Shown here in pieces: positions 18,197 to 28,100 of a stretch of 64,000 bases of DNA. The notes below the pieces were generated by a model, which was given only the letters and a program-made list of their open reading frames with translations, was not told where the DNA came from and made no database searches. Position 1 is the stretch's first letter. Each line of letters starts with the position of its first letter. The position numbers and the translations under genes are program-made. Source of the DNA: Arthrobacter sp. efr-133-TYG-118 (GTDB lineage: Bacteria > Actinomycetota > Actinomycetes > Actinomycetales > Micrococcaceae); contig NZ_JARVRH010000003.1 in assembly GCF_030209755.1 (NCBI RefSeq), forward strand, positions 62,001-126,000, written 5' to 3'.

Positions 18197-18502
18197 ATGT
18201 CTGCAACGCTCAAGCTGACGTACAGGACCATCGGGGTGGAAGTCCGTCGCGGCACGTACGAGGCCATAGTTGACGGGAAACATGCCGGGACTGTCGAACT
18301 GAACGAGACAATCGACATAACGGTCGAACCTGGACATCACACCCTGCAAGTCCGAAATGGTCGAAATTCGAGCAGGACCAAGTCCTTCGACGTCACCGAG
18401 GGCGAGATCGCCAGATTCCGGTGCGGCGGGAAGAGCCCCCTACCGATCTTTCTCTTGTCGTTCCTTGTTCCCAGCCTGGCACTCACGCTCAAACGCGAGT
18501 AG
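18197..18502 (+). CDS. Hypothetical protein with PEGA-like domain and one membrane helix
   Basis: A 101-residue protein starting at ATG with GGAGGAG about 7 nt upstream. The beta-rich N-terminal part has a pattern (YEAIVDGKHAGTVELNE, then VEPGHHTLQVRNGRN) reminiscent of PEGA-type surface domains. A hydrophobic segment (about 80-95) and a basic end follow. The domain comparison is by pattern only. It lies downstream of DUF1254 in the same direction, across a 94-bp gap, and may have its own promoter. Confidence 0.6.
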   Translation: MSATLKLTYRTIGVEVRRGTYEAIVDGKHAGTVELNETIDITVEPGHHTLQVRNGRNSSRTKSFDVTEGEIARFRCGGKSPLPIFLLSFLVPSLALTLKRE

Positions 18503-18528
18503 ATGGAACCCGCCATACCGTGTGAGGG

Positions 18529-19170
18529 TTATCGGCGGAAGGTGACGTGGATGATGCCGCTTTCGGCGGTCTCTGACGTGACGGTGTATTCGCTTTCCAG
18601 CCCCCGGAGGTCGTCCCAAAGCCGTATCCCACTACCGAGCAGGATCGGTGTAATTGCGACGTGTAGCCGATCAACGAGTCCGGCCCTGAGGTAGTCGCGC
18701 ACCACGGTGGGACCCCCTCCGATACGCACGTCCATTTCACCCGCCGCACTGAGCGCTTGTTCAAGCACTTCTGCCGGGCTGGCATTTACGAAGTTGAAGG
18801 TCGTACCGCCGGCCATTGTGATGGAAGGGCGGGGCGTGTGAGTGAGGACGAACACGGGGACGCGGAACGGAGGCTCGTCACCCCACCAGCCCTTCCACTC
18901 GGGGTCGTCGGGGAAGTTATGGAACCCGAACATGCCGGCACCCATAATCTCCGCTCCGACCCCTTCGAAGTAGGCCGCTGCGTATCTGTCGTCAACGCCG
19001 GTCGTTCCTTCTCCACTGGTGTCGTGCAAGACCCGCTCGCGGAACGTGCGGGTGGACGTATATGCCTCAACCAGGCGGCCCCAATCCGATCCGAACGGAT
19101 TCTCCGGAGTTGCGTCGGTGGTCGTGGCGAAACCATCCAGCGAGATATTCAGGTCAACTCGAACAGCCAT
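18529..19170 (-). CDS. Dihydrofolate-reductase-like (RibD C-terminal) protein
   Basis: A 213-residue NADPH-binding protein of the RibD_C/DHFR-like family. It has an N-terminal LNISLDGFAT, the GAGMFGF segment, VFVLTHTPRP, and IGGGPTVVRDYL for the cofactor loop. The late HVAITPILLGSG is also characteristic. These proteins are common stand-alone reductases of unknown substrate in Actinobacteria. It is convergent with the preceding gene and not linked to folate or riboflavin genes. Confidence 0.82.
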   Translation of the reverse strand: MAVRVDLNISLDGFATTTDATPENPFGSDWGRLVEAYTSTRTFRERVLHDTSGEGTTGVDDRYAAAYFEGVGAEIMGAGMFGFHNFPDDPEWKGWWGDEPPFRVPVFVLTHTPRPSITMAGGTTFNFVNASPAEVLEQALSAAGEMDVRIGGGPTVVRDYLRAGLVDRLHVAITPILLGSGIRLWDDLRGLESEYTVTSETAESGIIHVTFRR

Positions 19171-19270
19171 GGTGAAGGTCCCCTCAGATCAGTGGTTGCG
19201 TTATGCAATCACCATACTGGTGGTGAGATCACAGTCACCAAAGAAATCAGGGAGGAATTCACGGAAGAAC

Positions 19271-20113
19271 TCATCGTTTCTGACAGCGCGGAATCTTCGA
19301 CACCTGAGGTATCCAGCAGCGCACGGCGTCGCGGTATTGCCGGAATTCTTCGCCGAATCGTTCCTCCAGGATTTCGGATCCAGCGATACGGACCTGCGAT
19401 GACCAGATGGTTGGGCATTGCCGATGGCAGCGGCGTGCCATCTCCCAATGTCGACATCGCTATAGCCGCCGAGATGCCAAGGGCGCTGGCCAGTACCAGA
19501 ACCGCGAACCCGACAGGAGCTGCAAACGATGGAAACGGGAATGCCACCGCCCAGCGCTGATCGAGAGCCGCTATCCCAAACGGAATCACCGCCAGGAAGA
19601 ACCCCCAAAAGAGGACAATTTGCCCGAATGTTGAGGCCACGTGGTTTGCGCGGTCGCGCGGGGGATCGCGGGACGGAATGCGAACGGACCGCGGACGATC
19701 CACGCGGTCGGCACACGCCCTAGCAAAACAAGGCAGAGAGCGAGCAGCGAACCTGCGGCCGCGGCGCCCATAGTGAGTACGCCCCAGCCCGCTTCGGTTG
19801 TGATCGTGGCGTGTACCGCCAGTGCGACGGCGACAACGCCCGTCCAAGCCGTATTCACTACCGCGGCGGCCTTAACGCCAAATGCCGCCATGGCCGAGGC
19901 CACGACAAACAAAGGAATGTCGAAGACGGCAACGGCAACCGGGTCGAGGTTACCGAGCGTCGCCTCGCGCACTACCGGCGACAGGAAAACTGCGGTCCAC
20001 CATGAAAAACCGGCAATCGCCTGCATGGCGAAATAAGCTCTGCCCCACCAAGCAGCTCCGCCCCGCCGAATCAAGGGCGTCACCGGCTCAACCCAAACAT
20101 CGGTAGTCCCCAT
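19271..20113 (-). pseudogene. Isoprenylcysteine methyltransferase-like membrane protein, decayed
   Basis: A broken gene reading leftward from ATG 20113. The first part has about four transmembrane segments, up to VRGPFAFRP (about 19680). The frame then shifts so that the next portion (NHVASTFGQIVLFWGFF and RWAVAFPFPSFAAPVGFAVL) continues to GPYRWIRNP, the conserved ICMT/PEMT active-site motif. Directly after RNP the expected helices are missing. A third frame resumes with EERFGEEFRQYRDAV and CWIP, the usual family C-terminus, and stops at 19271. So there is at least one frameshift and one internal deletion. The intact relatives are membrane methyltransferases; this copy cannot encode one. Confidence 0.7.
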
Positions 20114-20227
20114 CGAAGGCAATTTTGGCCTCAGCCTACCGAATTCGAACGCTGCGTCCGTGTAGGGGTGTGACCGTCGCAGGACTATAACCCCCCCCAA
20201 CCCCCACAAAATCCCCTCACGGCTACA

Positions 20228-20710
20228 ATGAGACATATGCCGGACATTGAGCGTTGGCCCACCGGAAGGTTGCTGTCTACAGCAGCCCGGTTGGTGGAAC
20301 ACGCTTGGGACGAGAATCTTAGGGCAATCGGCCTCACCCACGCCGGCGTCATCGCGCTGGAGGTTCTTTCAGCCACCGGCCCCATCACCCAGACCGCGCT
20401 GGCCCAGATCGTGCGTGTGCAGGCCCAGACCATGGGGCAGACCCTCAGCAGGCTCGAGGCCCACGGCCACGTAAGCCGCCGCCGAAGTTCCGAGGACCGC
20501 CGGGTGCACGTCGTTTCGCTGACCGACGCCGGCAGGGAAGCGCTTGAGCGGGCGGTCGAATCGGAACAAGAGGTTCTTGCCCAGGTGTCGATCGATACGT
20601 CGATGTTCAGGCAGGAATTGAAGACAGTCGTGCGCGAGCTGGCAGGCCGACAAGCACCAGGGGGAGCCGACGCCAGCGCCCCTCTTGCCTCGGCAGCACG
20701 GGAAGACTAG
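20228..20710 (+). CDS. MarR-family transcription regulator
   Basis: A 160-residue protein with a MarR winged helix: helices from LLSTAARLVEHAWDE, the DNA-reading region ITQTALAQIVRVQAQTM, and the wing with RRSSEDRRVHVVSLTDAG. It probably binds as a dimer to an inverted repeat and is displaced by a small ligand. The last 25 residues are a disordered Ala/Pro tail. It converges with the short hypothetical gene at the end of the cox region, the two overlapping by 4 bp. Target unknown. An alternative start is 20237. Confidence 0.88.
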   Translation: MRHMPDIERWPTGRLLSTAARLVEHAWDENLRAIGLTHAGVIALEVLSATGPITQTALAQIVRVQAQTMGQTLSRLEAHGHVSRRRSSEDRRVHVVSLTDAGREALERAVESEQEVLAQVSIDTSMFRQELKTVVRELAGRQAPGGADASAPLASAARED

Positions 20711-20961
20711 TCCGAGGAAACCTCGACGGCGGACCGCCCACCGGGCGTAGGACCCTCACCGCGCCCGGACCGCTCACCGCGGGCAGCCAACTCATCCAGG
20801 ACTGCGTCGTACCAAGACTTGACCCCGAACTCAGGCTTCCCGACGTCGAGCAGCCTGAAGAGGGCGTCGGCCAAAAAGTTGAGCTCCGCAACGGACAACT
20901 TCGCAAGCCCCTGGACCGGGTCCAGTTCGCCTTCCAGGCATGAGGTGAGCAGTGCGTTCAT
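20707..20961 (-). CDS. Hypothetical 84-residue protein after the cox cluster
   Basis: A short soluble protein with a helical core (LDPVQGLAKLSVAELNFLADALF) and a polar, likely disordered C-terminus. It lies 195 bp downstream of coxG in the same direction. I see no family. Codon-position composition is normal for the window and the helix is plausible, so it is probably real, but the start is uncertain (20961 or 20994). The gap before it shows no strong terminator. Confidence 0.5.
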   Translation of the reverse strand: MNALLTSCLEGELDPVQGLAKLSVAELNFLADALFRLLDVGKPEFGVKSWYDAVLDELAARGERSGRGEGPTPGGRSAVEVSSD

Positions 20962-21156
20962 AGCGCGGCTCCAAGCGTGGGGGCAGCCACGCAAGAAGAC
21001 TTGGAAGAGAGTGGGGTCCGGCGGGTCATGGGGTCACTCCACGGAAAGAGTTCCTAGGGCCGCTGCATAACCCACCCTGATGATATCGACACGCCGAGGA
21101 GCGCGGCAAGCGCCGCGCCGCCCGAAGCCCGCGCCAACACAGCCCAAATAGCGCGC

Positions 21157-21939
21157 TCAGTTCCTACCACGTCGCCGGGCAAGCCAAACCACCACGGCCA
21201 GGACCGCGGCGGCGCAAAGCACGGGGCCGAAGCGGCGCACCAGCACCGGCCACACGGCTGAGCCCAGATCCAATTCCGGCGACGCAAACGGCGCGGACAC
21301 AGGCGCAGGTGTAGCCGCAGCCGCTGACACGGGCGCCGCAGGAGGCCCGGCCACCGGCGCTGCAGGACCCGAGGCGGGGGGCCCGGCGGCGGCAGGCCCC
21401 GCGGCCGGCTCCCCAGGCTCCGTCACCTCGGCAGCCGCCCCGGACTCTGCAGACGCAGCCGAGCCTCCGGCGTCGGGCTCGACATCGCGCGAAGCCCCGC
21501 CGCCCGCCTTACCAATTACGCACTGGACAAACTGCTCCAGCAATTTGTCCGAGATGTCCTGGATGACGCCCCGGCCGAACTGGGCTGGTTTCCCGGTGAC
21601 GTTCATGTCGGTGGTCACGTCCACTGAGGTGCCGTCGCCGTCGGCAGTCAGCACTGCAGTCACCGTGGCGCCCGCTGTGCCGTTGCCACGTTTGTCCTTC
21701 CCCGTGGCCGAAATGACCACGGTGTGCGTCTCCTGGTTGCGCTCGAGGAATTCACCGGTGCCGGTGTAGATCATGGCGATCGGCCCGAGCTTGACCTTGA
21801 CCGTTCCGGTGAACTGCTCGCCGCTCACGGACGTGAGGGTCGCCCCGGGGAAACACGGCGCGATGTCTTCCAGTTGGTTGAAGGAATGCCAGGTGTCCTC
21901 CAGCGAACTTGGAACCACGAAGTGATGTTTGAGTTCCAC
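21157..21939 (-). CDS. coxG: CoxG-type SRPBCC protein
   Basis: A 260-residue protein. The first 150 residues form a CoxG/START-like domain (MELKHHFVVPSSLEDTW, CFPGATLTSV, VKVKLGPIAMIYTG), followed by a long Ala/Pro/Gly linker and a C-terminal transmembrane helix ending in a basic RRRGR tail. In Oligotropha CoxG helps tether CO dehydrogenase to the membrane, so a membrane-anchor role for this enzyme is plausible. The gene is 23 bp after coxM and is part of the leftward molybdenum hydroxylase operon. Confidence 0.85.
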   Translation of the reverse strand: MELKHHFVVPSSLEDTWHSFNQLEDIAPCFPGATLTSVSGEQFTGTVKVKLGPIAMIYTGTGEFLERNQETHTVVISATGKDKRGNGTAGATVTAVLTADGDGTSVDVTTDMNVTGKPAQFGRGVIQDISDKLLEQFVQCVIGKAGGGASRDVEPDAGGSAASAESGAAAEVTEPGEPAAGPAAAGPPASGPAAPVAGPPAAPVSAAAATPAPVSAPFASPELDLGSAVWPVLVRRFGPVLCAAAVLAVVVWLARRRGRN

Positions 21940-21962
21940 GTCTCCCTCCCGCCCGGATTCCG

Positions 21963-22817
21963 CTAGAGCCCGGCGGCCGCGATGACGGCCCGCTTGGTCA
22001 GGACCTCGGCCAGGTGGCGGCGGTAGGCCGCGTCCCCATTGAGGTCGCTCGCGGGATCGGTCCCTTCGGCAGCGTGTGCGCTCGCGGTGGCAATCGATTC
22101 CCGGGTCAGCGGGGCACCCACGAGTGCCTGTTCGACGGCGGTCGCCCGCAACGGCGTGCTGGCCATGTTGGTCAGGCCGATCCGCACCTCGGCGATCGTG
22201 CCGCCATCAACCCTGACCATCGCGGCCACCGCGACAATGGACCATTGCTGGGCCACCCGGGTGAACTTCTCATAGTGCGCACCCCAACCGGCGTACTTCG
22301 GCACCCGAACATGGGTGAGGATCTCGCCGTCGTCGACGGCGGTGGTGAAGTACCCCTGGAAGAAGTCCGCCGCTGCCACCCGGCGTTCCCCGTTCGGACC
22401 TGCCAGGATGAACGTCGCGTCCGCGGCCAGCACCGGCGCGGGCATGTCACCCGCCGGGTCGGCGTGCACAAGAGCGCCGCCGAATGTGCCGCGATGGCGG
22501 ACCTGCGGATCAGCGACCGTCGCCGCGGCCTTGGCCAGCAACGGCACGTGCTCGGCAATGAGAGGGTCGGTGGCTATCTGGTGGTGCGTTGTCATGGCCC
22601 CGATCAGCAGTGCATCGCCGTCGTCGCGGACTCCGGACAGCTCGCCGATACGGCCCAGGTCGACCACCATCGCCGGGTCGGCCAGGCGCAGCTTCATCAC
22701 GGGGATCAGGCTTTGACCCCCGGCCAGCAGCTTCACGTCGTCACCGGCGTCGGCCAACACGCCCAACGCCTCCGCAACCGTAGCCGGAGCAGCGTAATCG
22801 AATGCGCTCGGAATCAT
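21963..22817 (-). CDS. coxM: FAD-binding medium subunit (CoxM-like)
   Basis: A 284-residue FAD-binding subunit of a xanthine-dehydrogenase-family enzyme. It begins [11 protein letters not shown], has the FAD loop LLAGGQSLIPVMKLR, then HRGTFGGALVHADPAGD (the second FAD motif), and the C-terminal CO_deh_flav_C domain. It takes electrons from the iron-sulfur subunit. ATG 22817 overlaps the coxL stop by 4 bp (ATGA), so it is co-translated. The larger upstream reading possibility runs over coxL and is rejected. Confidence 0.9.
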   Translation of the reverse strand: MIPSAFDYAAPATVAEALGVLADAGDDVKLLAGGQSLIPVMKLRLADPAMVVDLGRIGELSGVRDDGDALLIGAMTTHHQIATDPLIAEHVPLLAKAAATVADPQVRHRGTFGGALVHADPAGDMPAPVLAADATFILAGPNGERRVAAADFFQGYFTTAVDDGEILTHVRVPKYAGWGAHYEKFTRVAQQWSIVAVAAMVRVDGGTIAEVRIGLTNMASTPLRATAVEQALVGAPLTRESIATASAHAAEGTDPASDLNGDAAYRRHLAEVLTKRAVIAAAGL

Positions 22818-25183
22818 TGCACACCTCCGGTCGTCTTGGCTTCTTCGAGGGCGGCCCACACGCGAGACGGCGTACAGGGCATCTTGATGTCCGTCACTCC
22901 AAGGTGCCGCACCGCATCCAGCACGCCGTTGACAATGGCGGGCGTCGAGGCGATGGTTCCCGCCTCGCCGACTCCCTTGGCCCCCAACTGGTTGGTGGTC
23001 GAAGGGGTCTCGGTACGCGCCGTCGTGAAGTGCGGCAGATCCGGCGCACTGGGCACCAGGTAGTCCACGAACGAGCCCGTGACCAGGGTGCCGGCGTCGT
23101 CGTGAACGGCTTCCTCGTAGAGGGCCTGGGCGATTCCCTGCGCCAGGCCGCCGTGGACCTGGCCCTCCACGATCAGCGGATTGACCACCACCCCGACGTC
23201 GTCCACGCAAACGTACTTGCGGATGGTGACCTGCCCGGTCTCGGTGTCCACCTCCATGGCGGCCAGATGGGTGCCGTGCGGGAAGGAGAAGTTCTGCGGG
23301 TCGAAGGTGGCATCCGAGTCCAGATTGGGCTCGAACCCGTCCGGCAGGTTGTGCGCGGAGAAGGCGGCGAAGGCGATTTCACCGAGCGCCGTGGACTGAT
23401 CGGTGCCCTTGACACTGAACTTGCCTTCCGTGAACTCGATGTCCTCCTCGCTGGCTTCCATCATGTGCGCTGCCACAACCTTGGCCTTCTCGATCACCTT
23501 GTCCGCAGCGGCCAACACAGCCATTCCGCCGACAGTCAGTGACCGGGAGCCGTAGGTGTCCAGGCCCCGCTGGGAGGTCTGGGTGTCCCCATGCAGCACT
23601 TCGACATTTTCGAACGGCACTCCCAGCCTGTCGGCCACGAGCTGGCTCCACGCGGTTTCGTGGCCCTGGCCGTGGGCGGAGGAGCCGGTGACTACTTCGA
23701 TGTTGCCGGTGGGCAGCACCCGCACTTGGGCGTGTTCCCAGCCGCCAGCCGCGTAACTGAGTGCGCCAAGCACCCGGGACGGAGCCAGGCCGCACATTTC
23801 GGTGAACGTGGAGATGCCGATGCCGAGCTGGACGGGATCGTTGGCTTCGCGACGCAGCGCTTGCTCGGCCCGGAGCTCGTCGTAGCCAAAGAGCTCCACA
23901 GCCTTCGCGGTGGCGGCCTCGTAGTTGCCGCTGTCGTATTCCAACCCGGCCACTGTGGTGAAGGGGAATTCCTCGTGTGTGATCCAGTTCTTCTTCCGCA
24001 CCTCCAGGGGATCTATGCCGAGTTCGACGGCGAGTTCGTCCATCAAGCGCTCGATCGCAAAGGTTGCTTCCGGTCGGCCTGCGCCGCGGTAGGCATCGGT
24101 CCACGCCTTGTTGGTGAAGAGGTTGGTGCATTCGAACCTGTAAGCCGGGAACTTGTAGATCGAGTTGTACATGAAGGCACCGAGGATCGGGACACCGGAG
24201 GTGACCAGGCCCAGGTAGGCGCCCATGTCCGCCAGCAGATGCACGTCCAGCCCCGTGACGATCCCTTCCTTCGTGGCCGAGAGCTTGACCTTCTGCACTT
24301 GGGCGCGACCGTGGTGGGCCGCCATGAGCGATTCACTGCGGGTCTCGGTGTACTTGCATGGTTTGCCGGTGTGCCGGGCCGCAAGCACGGTGATGGCTTC
24401 CTCGGGCGTCACCTGCAGTTTTCCGCCGAAGCCGCCGCCCACGTCCGGCGCGATCACGCGGACTTTGCTTTCCGGAATGCCCAGGGTTAGCGCCAGCATG
24501 AGCCGAAGAATATGCGGTATCTGGGTGGCCGACCACACGGTGATCTGCTCACCCGTGGGGTCCACTACCGTCGACCGAGGCTCCATGAAGGCCGGGATCA
24601 GCCGCTGCTGGTAGAACGTACGCTCAATGAGGACTTCCGCGCCCTCGAGCGCCTCGCTGATCGCTTTGCCTGTGCCGGCCTCGCCCGAGTCAAAGATCCA
24701 GGTTGCCGATTTGTTGGTGCCCAGGTCCGGGTGGGCCAGCACCTCATCCTTCAACGCCTCTTCCAGGTCCAGGACGACAGGCAACTCCTCATAGCTGACA
24801 TCAACCAGTTCGACGGCGTCGCGGGCTGCGGCGGCGCTGCGGGCAATGATGCACGCAACGACTTCGCCGGCAAAAGCCACGGCGTCGACGGCGATCGCCG
24901 GGTGGGCTGGAGCCTTTTGTTCGGGCGTTATCGGCCAGGCGTTGGGCAGGCTTCCCTGCTGCGCGGCCACGTCCGCTCCAGTGAGCACAGCGACGACGCC
25001 GGGTGAAGACTTCGCGGCGGAGGCGTCGATCGACGTGATCTTCGCGTGGGCGAACGGACTGCGGACCATGGCCAAATGGAGCATGCCGGGCAACGTCATG
25101 TTGTCCGTGTATCTGGAGCGTCCGGTGATGAGGTGGGCATCTTCCTTGCGGAGGCGGGCCCTACCGACTTCGGCGATGGTCAT
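22814..25183 (-). CDS. coxL: Molybdopterin-binding large subunit (form II CoxL-like)
   Basis: A 789-residue molybdopterin subunit of the xanthine dehydrogenase family. Residues 364-370 read AYRGAGR. Form I, bona fide CO dehydrogenases have AYxCSFR, so this is form II, whose substrates are largely unknown. DVGGGFGGK (about 247-255) and the late GVGEAGT, with the conserved catalytic Glu, are present. It overlaps coxS and coxM by 4 bp each. The cytoplasmic enzyme would hydroxylate a substrate at Mo, with electrons passing through two [2Fe-2S] clusters and FAD. Calling it CO dehydrogenase would overstate the evidence. Confidence 0.92.
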   Translation of the reverse strand: MTIAEVGRARLRKEDAHLITGRSRYTDNMTLPGMLHLAMVRSPFAHAKITSIDASAAKSSPGVVAVLTGADVAAQQGSLPNAWPITPEQKAPAHPAIAVDAVAFAGEVVACIIARSAAAARDAVELVDVSYEELPVVLDLEEALKDEVLAHPDLGTNKSATWIFDSGEAGTGKAISEALEGAEVLIERTFYQQRLIPAFMEPRSTVVDPTGEQITVWSATQIPHILRLMLALTLGIPESKVRVIAPDVGGGFGGKLQVTPEEAITVLAARHTGKPCKYTETRSESLMAAHHGRAQVQKVKLSATKEGIVTGLDVHLLADMGAYLGLVTSGVPILGAFMYNSIYKFPAYRFECTNLFTNKAWTDAYRGAGRPEATFAIERLMDELAVELGIDPLEVRKKNWITHEEFPFTTVAGLEYDSGNYEAATAKAVELFGYDELRAEQALRREANDPVQLGIGISTFTEMCGLAPSRVLGALSYAAGGWEHAQVRVLPTGNIEVVTGSSAHGQGHETAWSQLVADRLGVPFENVEVLHGDTQTSQRGLDTYGSRSLTVGGMAVLAAADKVIEKAKVVAAHMMEASEEDIEFTEGKFSVKGTDQSTALGEIAFAAFSAHNLPDGFEPNLDSDATFDPQNFSFPHGTHLAAMEVDTETGQVTIRKYVCVDDVGVVVNPLIVEGQVHGGLAQGIAQALYEEAVHDDAGTLVTGSFVDYLVPSAPDLPHFTTARTETPSTTNQLGAKGVGEAGTIASTPAIVNGVLDAVRHLGVTDIKMPCTPSRVWAALEEAKTTGGVQ

Positions 25184-25710
25184 GCCACACCTGCCGTTTC
25201 CGTTTCATCGCTGTCCGCGGACACCGTGCTGTCTGCCGAAACCGTGCCGTCAGCGGCGGCCTGCACCGCGGCGACAATGTTCTGATATCCCGTGCATCGG
25301 CAAAGGTTCCCCTCGAGGCCGTCCCGGATTTCCTTCTCGGTGGGGTGCGGGTTTTCGGCGAGAAGGGAGGCCGATTGCATGATCATGCCGGGTGTGCAGA
25401 AACCGCATTGCAGGGCATGGCACTCGTGGAAGGCTTGCTGCAGCGGGGCGAGCTTGCCGTCCCGAGCCAAGCCTTCGATGGTGGTGACGTTGTGGCCGTC
25501 TGCCTGAACCGCGAACATGGTGCAGGATTTGACGCTGACTCCGTCCAGATGGACGGTGCAGGCGCCGCAGTTAGTAGTGTCGCAGCCGATCAATGTGCCG
25601 GTCTTGCCAAGCCGTTCGCGCAGGTATTGGACCAGCAGCAATCGTGGCTCGACATTGTCTGTGTAGCTCACATCATCGACTTCAACGGTGATCGTCTTGG
25701 AACTCGCCAT
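25180..25710 (-). CDS. coxS: [2Fe-2S] small subunit (CoxS-like)
   Basis: A 176-residue ferredoxin-type subunit. The plant-type cluster ligands are C43, C48, C51 and C63 (CDTTNCGAC...C). The second cluster ligands are C102, C105, C137 and C139 (CGFCTPGM and CRCTGY), which complete the normal CoxS pattern. A Ser/Ala/Asp-rich repeat tail of about 20 residues follows. It overlaps coxL by 4 bp. The gene transfers electrons from the Mo site to FAD in the complex. Confidence 0.92.
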   Translation of the reverse strand: MASSKTITVEVDDVSYTDNVEPRLLLVQYLRERLGKTGTLIGCDTTNCGACTVHLDGVSVKSCTMFAVQADGHNVTTIEGLARDGKLAPLQQAFHECHALQCGFCTPGMIMQSASLLAENPHPTEKEIRDGLEGNLCRCTGYQNIVAAVQAAADGTVSADSTVSADSDETETAGVA

Positions 25711-25800
25711 TGGGATCTCCTGTCGCGTTGGAGACGAGCACCACTGCCCGGCATCCAGTCCTGATGTGACACAGGTTACTCCTCGGAGGAGGCGAGCGCC

Positions 25801-26967
25801 TTAGCTTGGCTTGAGTTCGTACCCCGCATCGTCGTGGTCCGCTTCCACTGTGGGTTCGTGGTGGATCCGCGCTTCCATCGTGCTCAATCTTCCGCCGCCG
25901 CCGCCCCAGTGCAAGGCAATGATTTCGGCGGCGATGGAGACGGCTGTTTCCTCGGGCGTGCGGGATCCCAGGTCCAGGCCGATCGGGCTGGAGAGCCTCG
26001 CCAATTCGGCCTCGGTCAGTCCCGCTTCGCGCAGCCGTTCCAGTCGGTCGTGGTGCGTGCGCCGGGATCCCATCGCCCCCACATAGGCCACGTTGTGGCG
26101 GAGCGCCAACTCCAGCAGCGGAACGTCGAATTTCGGATCGTGCGTCAGTACGCAGATCACGGTGCGTTCATCCACTTGGCCGGCACTGATTTGCGCCTGC
26201 AGGTAGCGGTGCGGCCATTCCACCACCACCTCGTCCGCCTGCGGGAACCGGGCAGCCGTTGCGAAGACCGCGCGTGCGTCGCAGACCGTGACCCGGTAGC
26301 CGAGGAAGGTGCCTTGCTTGGCGACGGCGGCGGCAAAGTCAATCGCACCGAACACCAGCATCCGCGGCTGCGGGGCGAAACTGAGGGCGAAAACGCGCAT
26401 GCCCTCCCCGCGCCGCTGACCGTCCGGTCCGTACATGAGCGTGGCGTTGCGGCCTGCGGCCAGCAGGCCTTGGACATCATCGGATACCGCATGGTCGGCA
26501 CGCTCGCTGCCCAGGGAACCGACGAACCCATCAGGGCGGACTACCAGGTGGCGGCCCAGCCAGGCCGGATCGGGGTGTTCGATCACGGTGACGATGGCAA
26601 CCGGGCGGCCCGCACCGACGTCGTCCGCCACTTGCGGCAATTCCGGGAAGATTTCCGTGGAAACCGGCTCGACAAAAATGTCCAGGATCCCACCGCAGGT
26701 CAGGCCGACCTCGAACGCGGCATCGTCACTGATCCCGTAGCGTTGGAGCACCGGCCGCCCGGACTCAACCACCTTGGTGGCCAGTTCGTAGAGGGCTCCT
26801 TCGACGCACCCGCCGGACACCGAGCCGACCGCGCTGCCGTCGGCGTCCACCATCATGGCGGCCCCGGCGGGGCGCGGTGCGGAGCGGAAGGTGCGCACCA
26901 CCGTTCCGAGTCCTACTGTGTGGCCGGCCGCTATGGCGGCGACCAGATCGTCCAAGACCTCACGCAT
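25801..26967 (-). CDS. coxF: XdhC/CoxF-family molybdenum cofactor maturation protein
   Basis: A 388-residue XdhC-type protein. The N-terminal XdhC domain carries SAPRPAGAAMMV and GSVSGGCVEGAL; a Rossmann-like domain with RMLVFGAIDFAAAVAK and VCVLTHDPKFDVPLLE follows. XdhC proteins bind Moco, help sulfurate or insert it, and are needed for active xanthine-dehydrogenase-type enzymes. ATG 26967 is used; it overlaps the coxE stop by 8 bp. The acidic tail (EADHDDAGYE) is lineage-specific. It lies 90 bp upstream of coxS. Confidence 0.85.
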   Translation of the reverse strand: MREVLDDLVAAIAAGHTVGLGTVVRTFRSAPRPAGAAMMVDADGSAVGSVSGGCVEGALYELATKVVESGRPVLQRYGISDDAAFEVGLTCGGILDIFVEPVSTEIFPELPQVADDVGAGRPVAIVTVIEHPDPAWLGRHLVVRPDGFVGSLGSERADHAVSDDVQGLLAAGRNATLMYGPDGQRRGEGMRVFALSFAPQPRMLVFGAIDFAAAVAKQGTFLGYRVTVCDARAVFATAARFPQADEVVVEWPHRYLQAQISAGQVDERTVICVLTHDPKFDVPLLELALRHNVAYVGAMGSRRTHHDRLERLREAGLTEAELARLSSPIGLDLGSRTPEETAVSIAAEIIALHWGGGGGRLSTMEARIHHEPTVEADHDDAGYELKPS

Positions 26968-28096
26968 TGGCAACCACGTCCAACAACTCCTCGAAACTTT
27001 GCATTGAGTGCCCCCCTATAAAGAAGTCAACGTGCGGCAGCACCGCCCTGATTCCCCGCTGCAGGGGCTCGTACCCCGCTTTGCCGCGGTGCGGGTTGGA
27101 CCAAATGATCCGCCTCGCCAGATGGTGCAGCCGTTCGGCCTGGCGTCCCAGCAGTACCGGGTCGCCTCGCTCCCATCCGTCGCTGGCAATCACGACGACG
27201 GCGCCGCGCACCATCACGCGCTGGCCCCACCGGTCGTTGAAGGCTCGCAGCACCTCTCCAAGCCGGGTTCCGCCGGACCAGTCGGGGACCGTGCGGCCGG
27301 CGAGGGCCAGGGCATTGTCCGGATCGGGAACCCGAAGCGCTCCCGTCACACGCGTCAGCCGGGTGCCCAGCGTGAACACCTCCACCTGGCGCGGGGCGGC
27401 TTCCACTACCCGGTGGGCCAAGCGCAGCAGGCTGTCCGCGTACGGCGCCATCGAGCCCGAAACGTCGATCAACCAGACCATCCGGCGGGTTTTGCGCGGA
27501 GCCCTGGCGCGGCGCAGCGGCCCCGGTTCCCCGCCGCGGCGCAGTTGGTCGCGCAGGGTCCGTACGCGGTCGACGTCGCCGTGCCGGTCGAGGTGCTTGC
27601 GCCGGGTCGGCCGGGTGGGCAAGCGTACCGGGAGCTCATCGAACATCCGGTGCAGCAAGGCCCGTTCCGCGTCGTCGAGGACGGCTACATCACGGTGCCG
27701 CAGCAACTCCCGGCGGCTGGCGAGTGCCCGCAACTGTTCCCGCCCAGATTCCGTGCCGCCGTCGTCGTTGTCCAAAGCGGCGGCGCTGACCGACGTCGCG
27801 GAAGTCTCCAGGCGTTGGGCAGCTGAATGTTCCACGGCGAACCAGGCCTCAAACGTCCGCTGGTAGGCGGGCAGATCCTCCGGCGAGGCGCACAGGGTGG
27901 CGCGGCCGGCCCAGAACACGTCCGAGCGGCGGTCCAGCGCGAGCCTGCCAACCGCGTCGACGAAGCTGAGTGCCCGGTCCGCGGTCACTTTCACTCCGGC
28001 CGCACGCACCGCGGCAGCAAAAGCCAGCAGGATCTCTTCGGCGCTGTGCGACTCTGGTTTCTGGCCTCCCTGGGTGCTCTGGCCTGCCGGTGGCAT
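26960..28096 (-). CDS. coxE: VWA-domain CoxE
   Basis: A 378-residue protein with a C-terminal von Willebrand A domain. The MIDAS motif DVSGSM is within LIDVSGSMAPYADS, and the later VVIASDGWERGD supplies further metal-site residues. CoxE works with the CoxD AAA+ ATPase to mature the [CuSMoO2]-type site in CO dehydrogenases; the pair also accompanies form II enzymes. It starts 4 bp after the coxD stop and overlaps xdhC by 8 bp, so all are coupled. Confidence 0.9.
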   Translation of the reverse strand: MPPAGQSTQGGQKPESHSAEEILLAFAAAVRAAGVKVTADRALSFVDAVGRLALDRRSDVFWAGRATLCASPEDLPAYQRTFEAWFAVEHSAAQRLETSATSVSAAALDNDDGGTESGREQLRALASRRELLRHRDVAVLDDAERALLHRMFDELPVRLPTRPTRRKHLDRHGDVDRVRTLRDQLRRGGEPGPLRRARAPRKTRRMVWLIDVSGSMAPYADSLLRLAHRVVEAAPRQVEVFTLGTRLTRVTGALRVPDPDNALALAGRTVPDWSGGTRLGEVLRAFNDRWGQRVMVRGAVVVIASDGWERGDPVLLGRQAERLHHLARRIIWSNPHRGKAGYEPLQRGIRAVLPHVDFFIGGHSMQSFEELLDVVANA

Positions 28097-28100
28097 GGGC

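Noticed and set aside
20185..20210. C-rich run near the marR promoter
   Set aside because: A simple C8/C5 stretch with no symmetry or known motif; it may be an assembly-sensitive homopolymer but nothing more can be said.
21054..21287. Short Trp/Cys-rich frame overlapping the coxG 3' end
   Set aside because: It overlaps the coxG linker and membrane segment in another frame and has no ribosome site.
22014..23063. Plus-strand frame opposite coxM/coxL
   Set aside because: Arg/Gly/His-rich shadow frame; the cox genes are certain.
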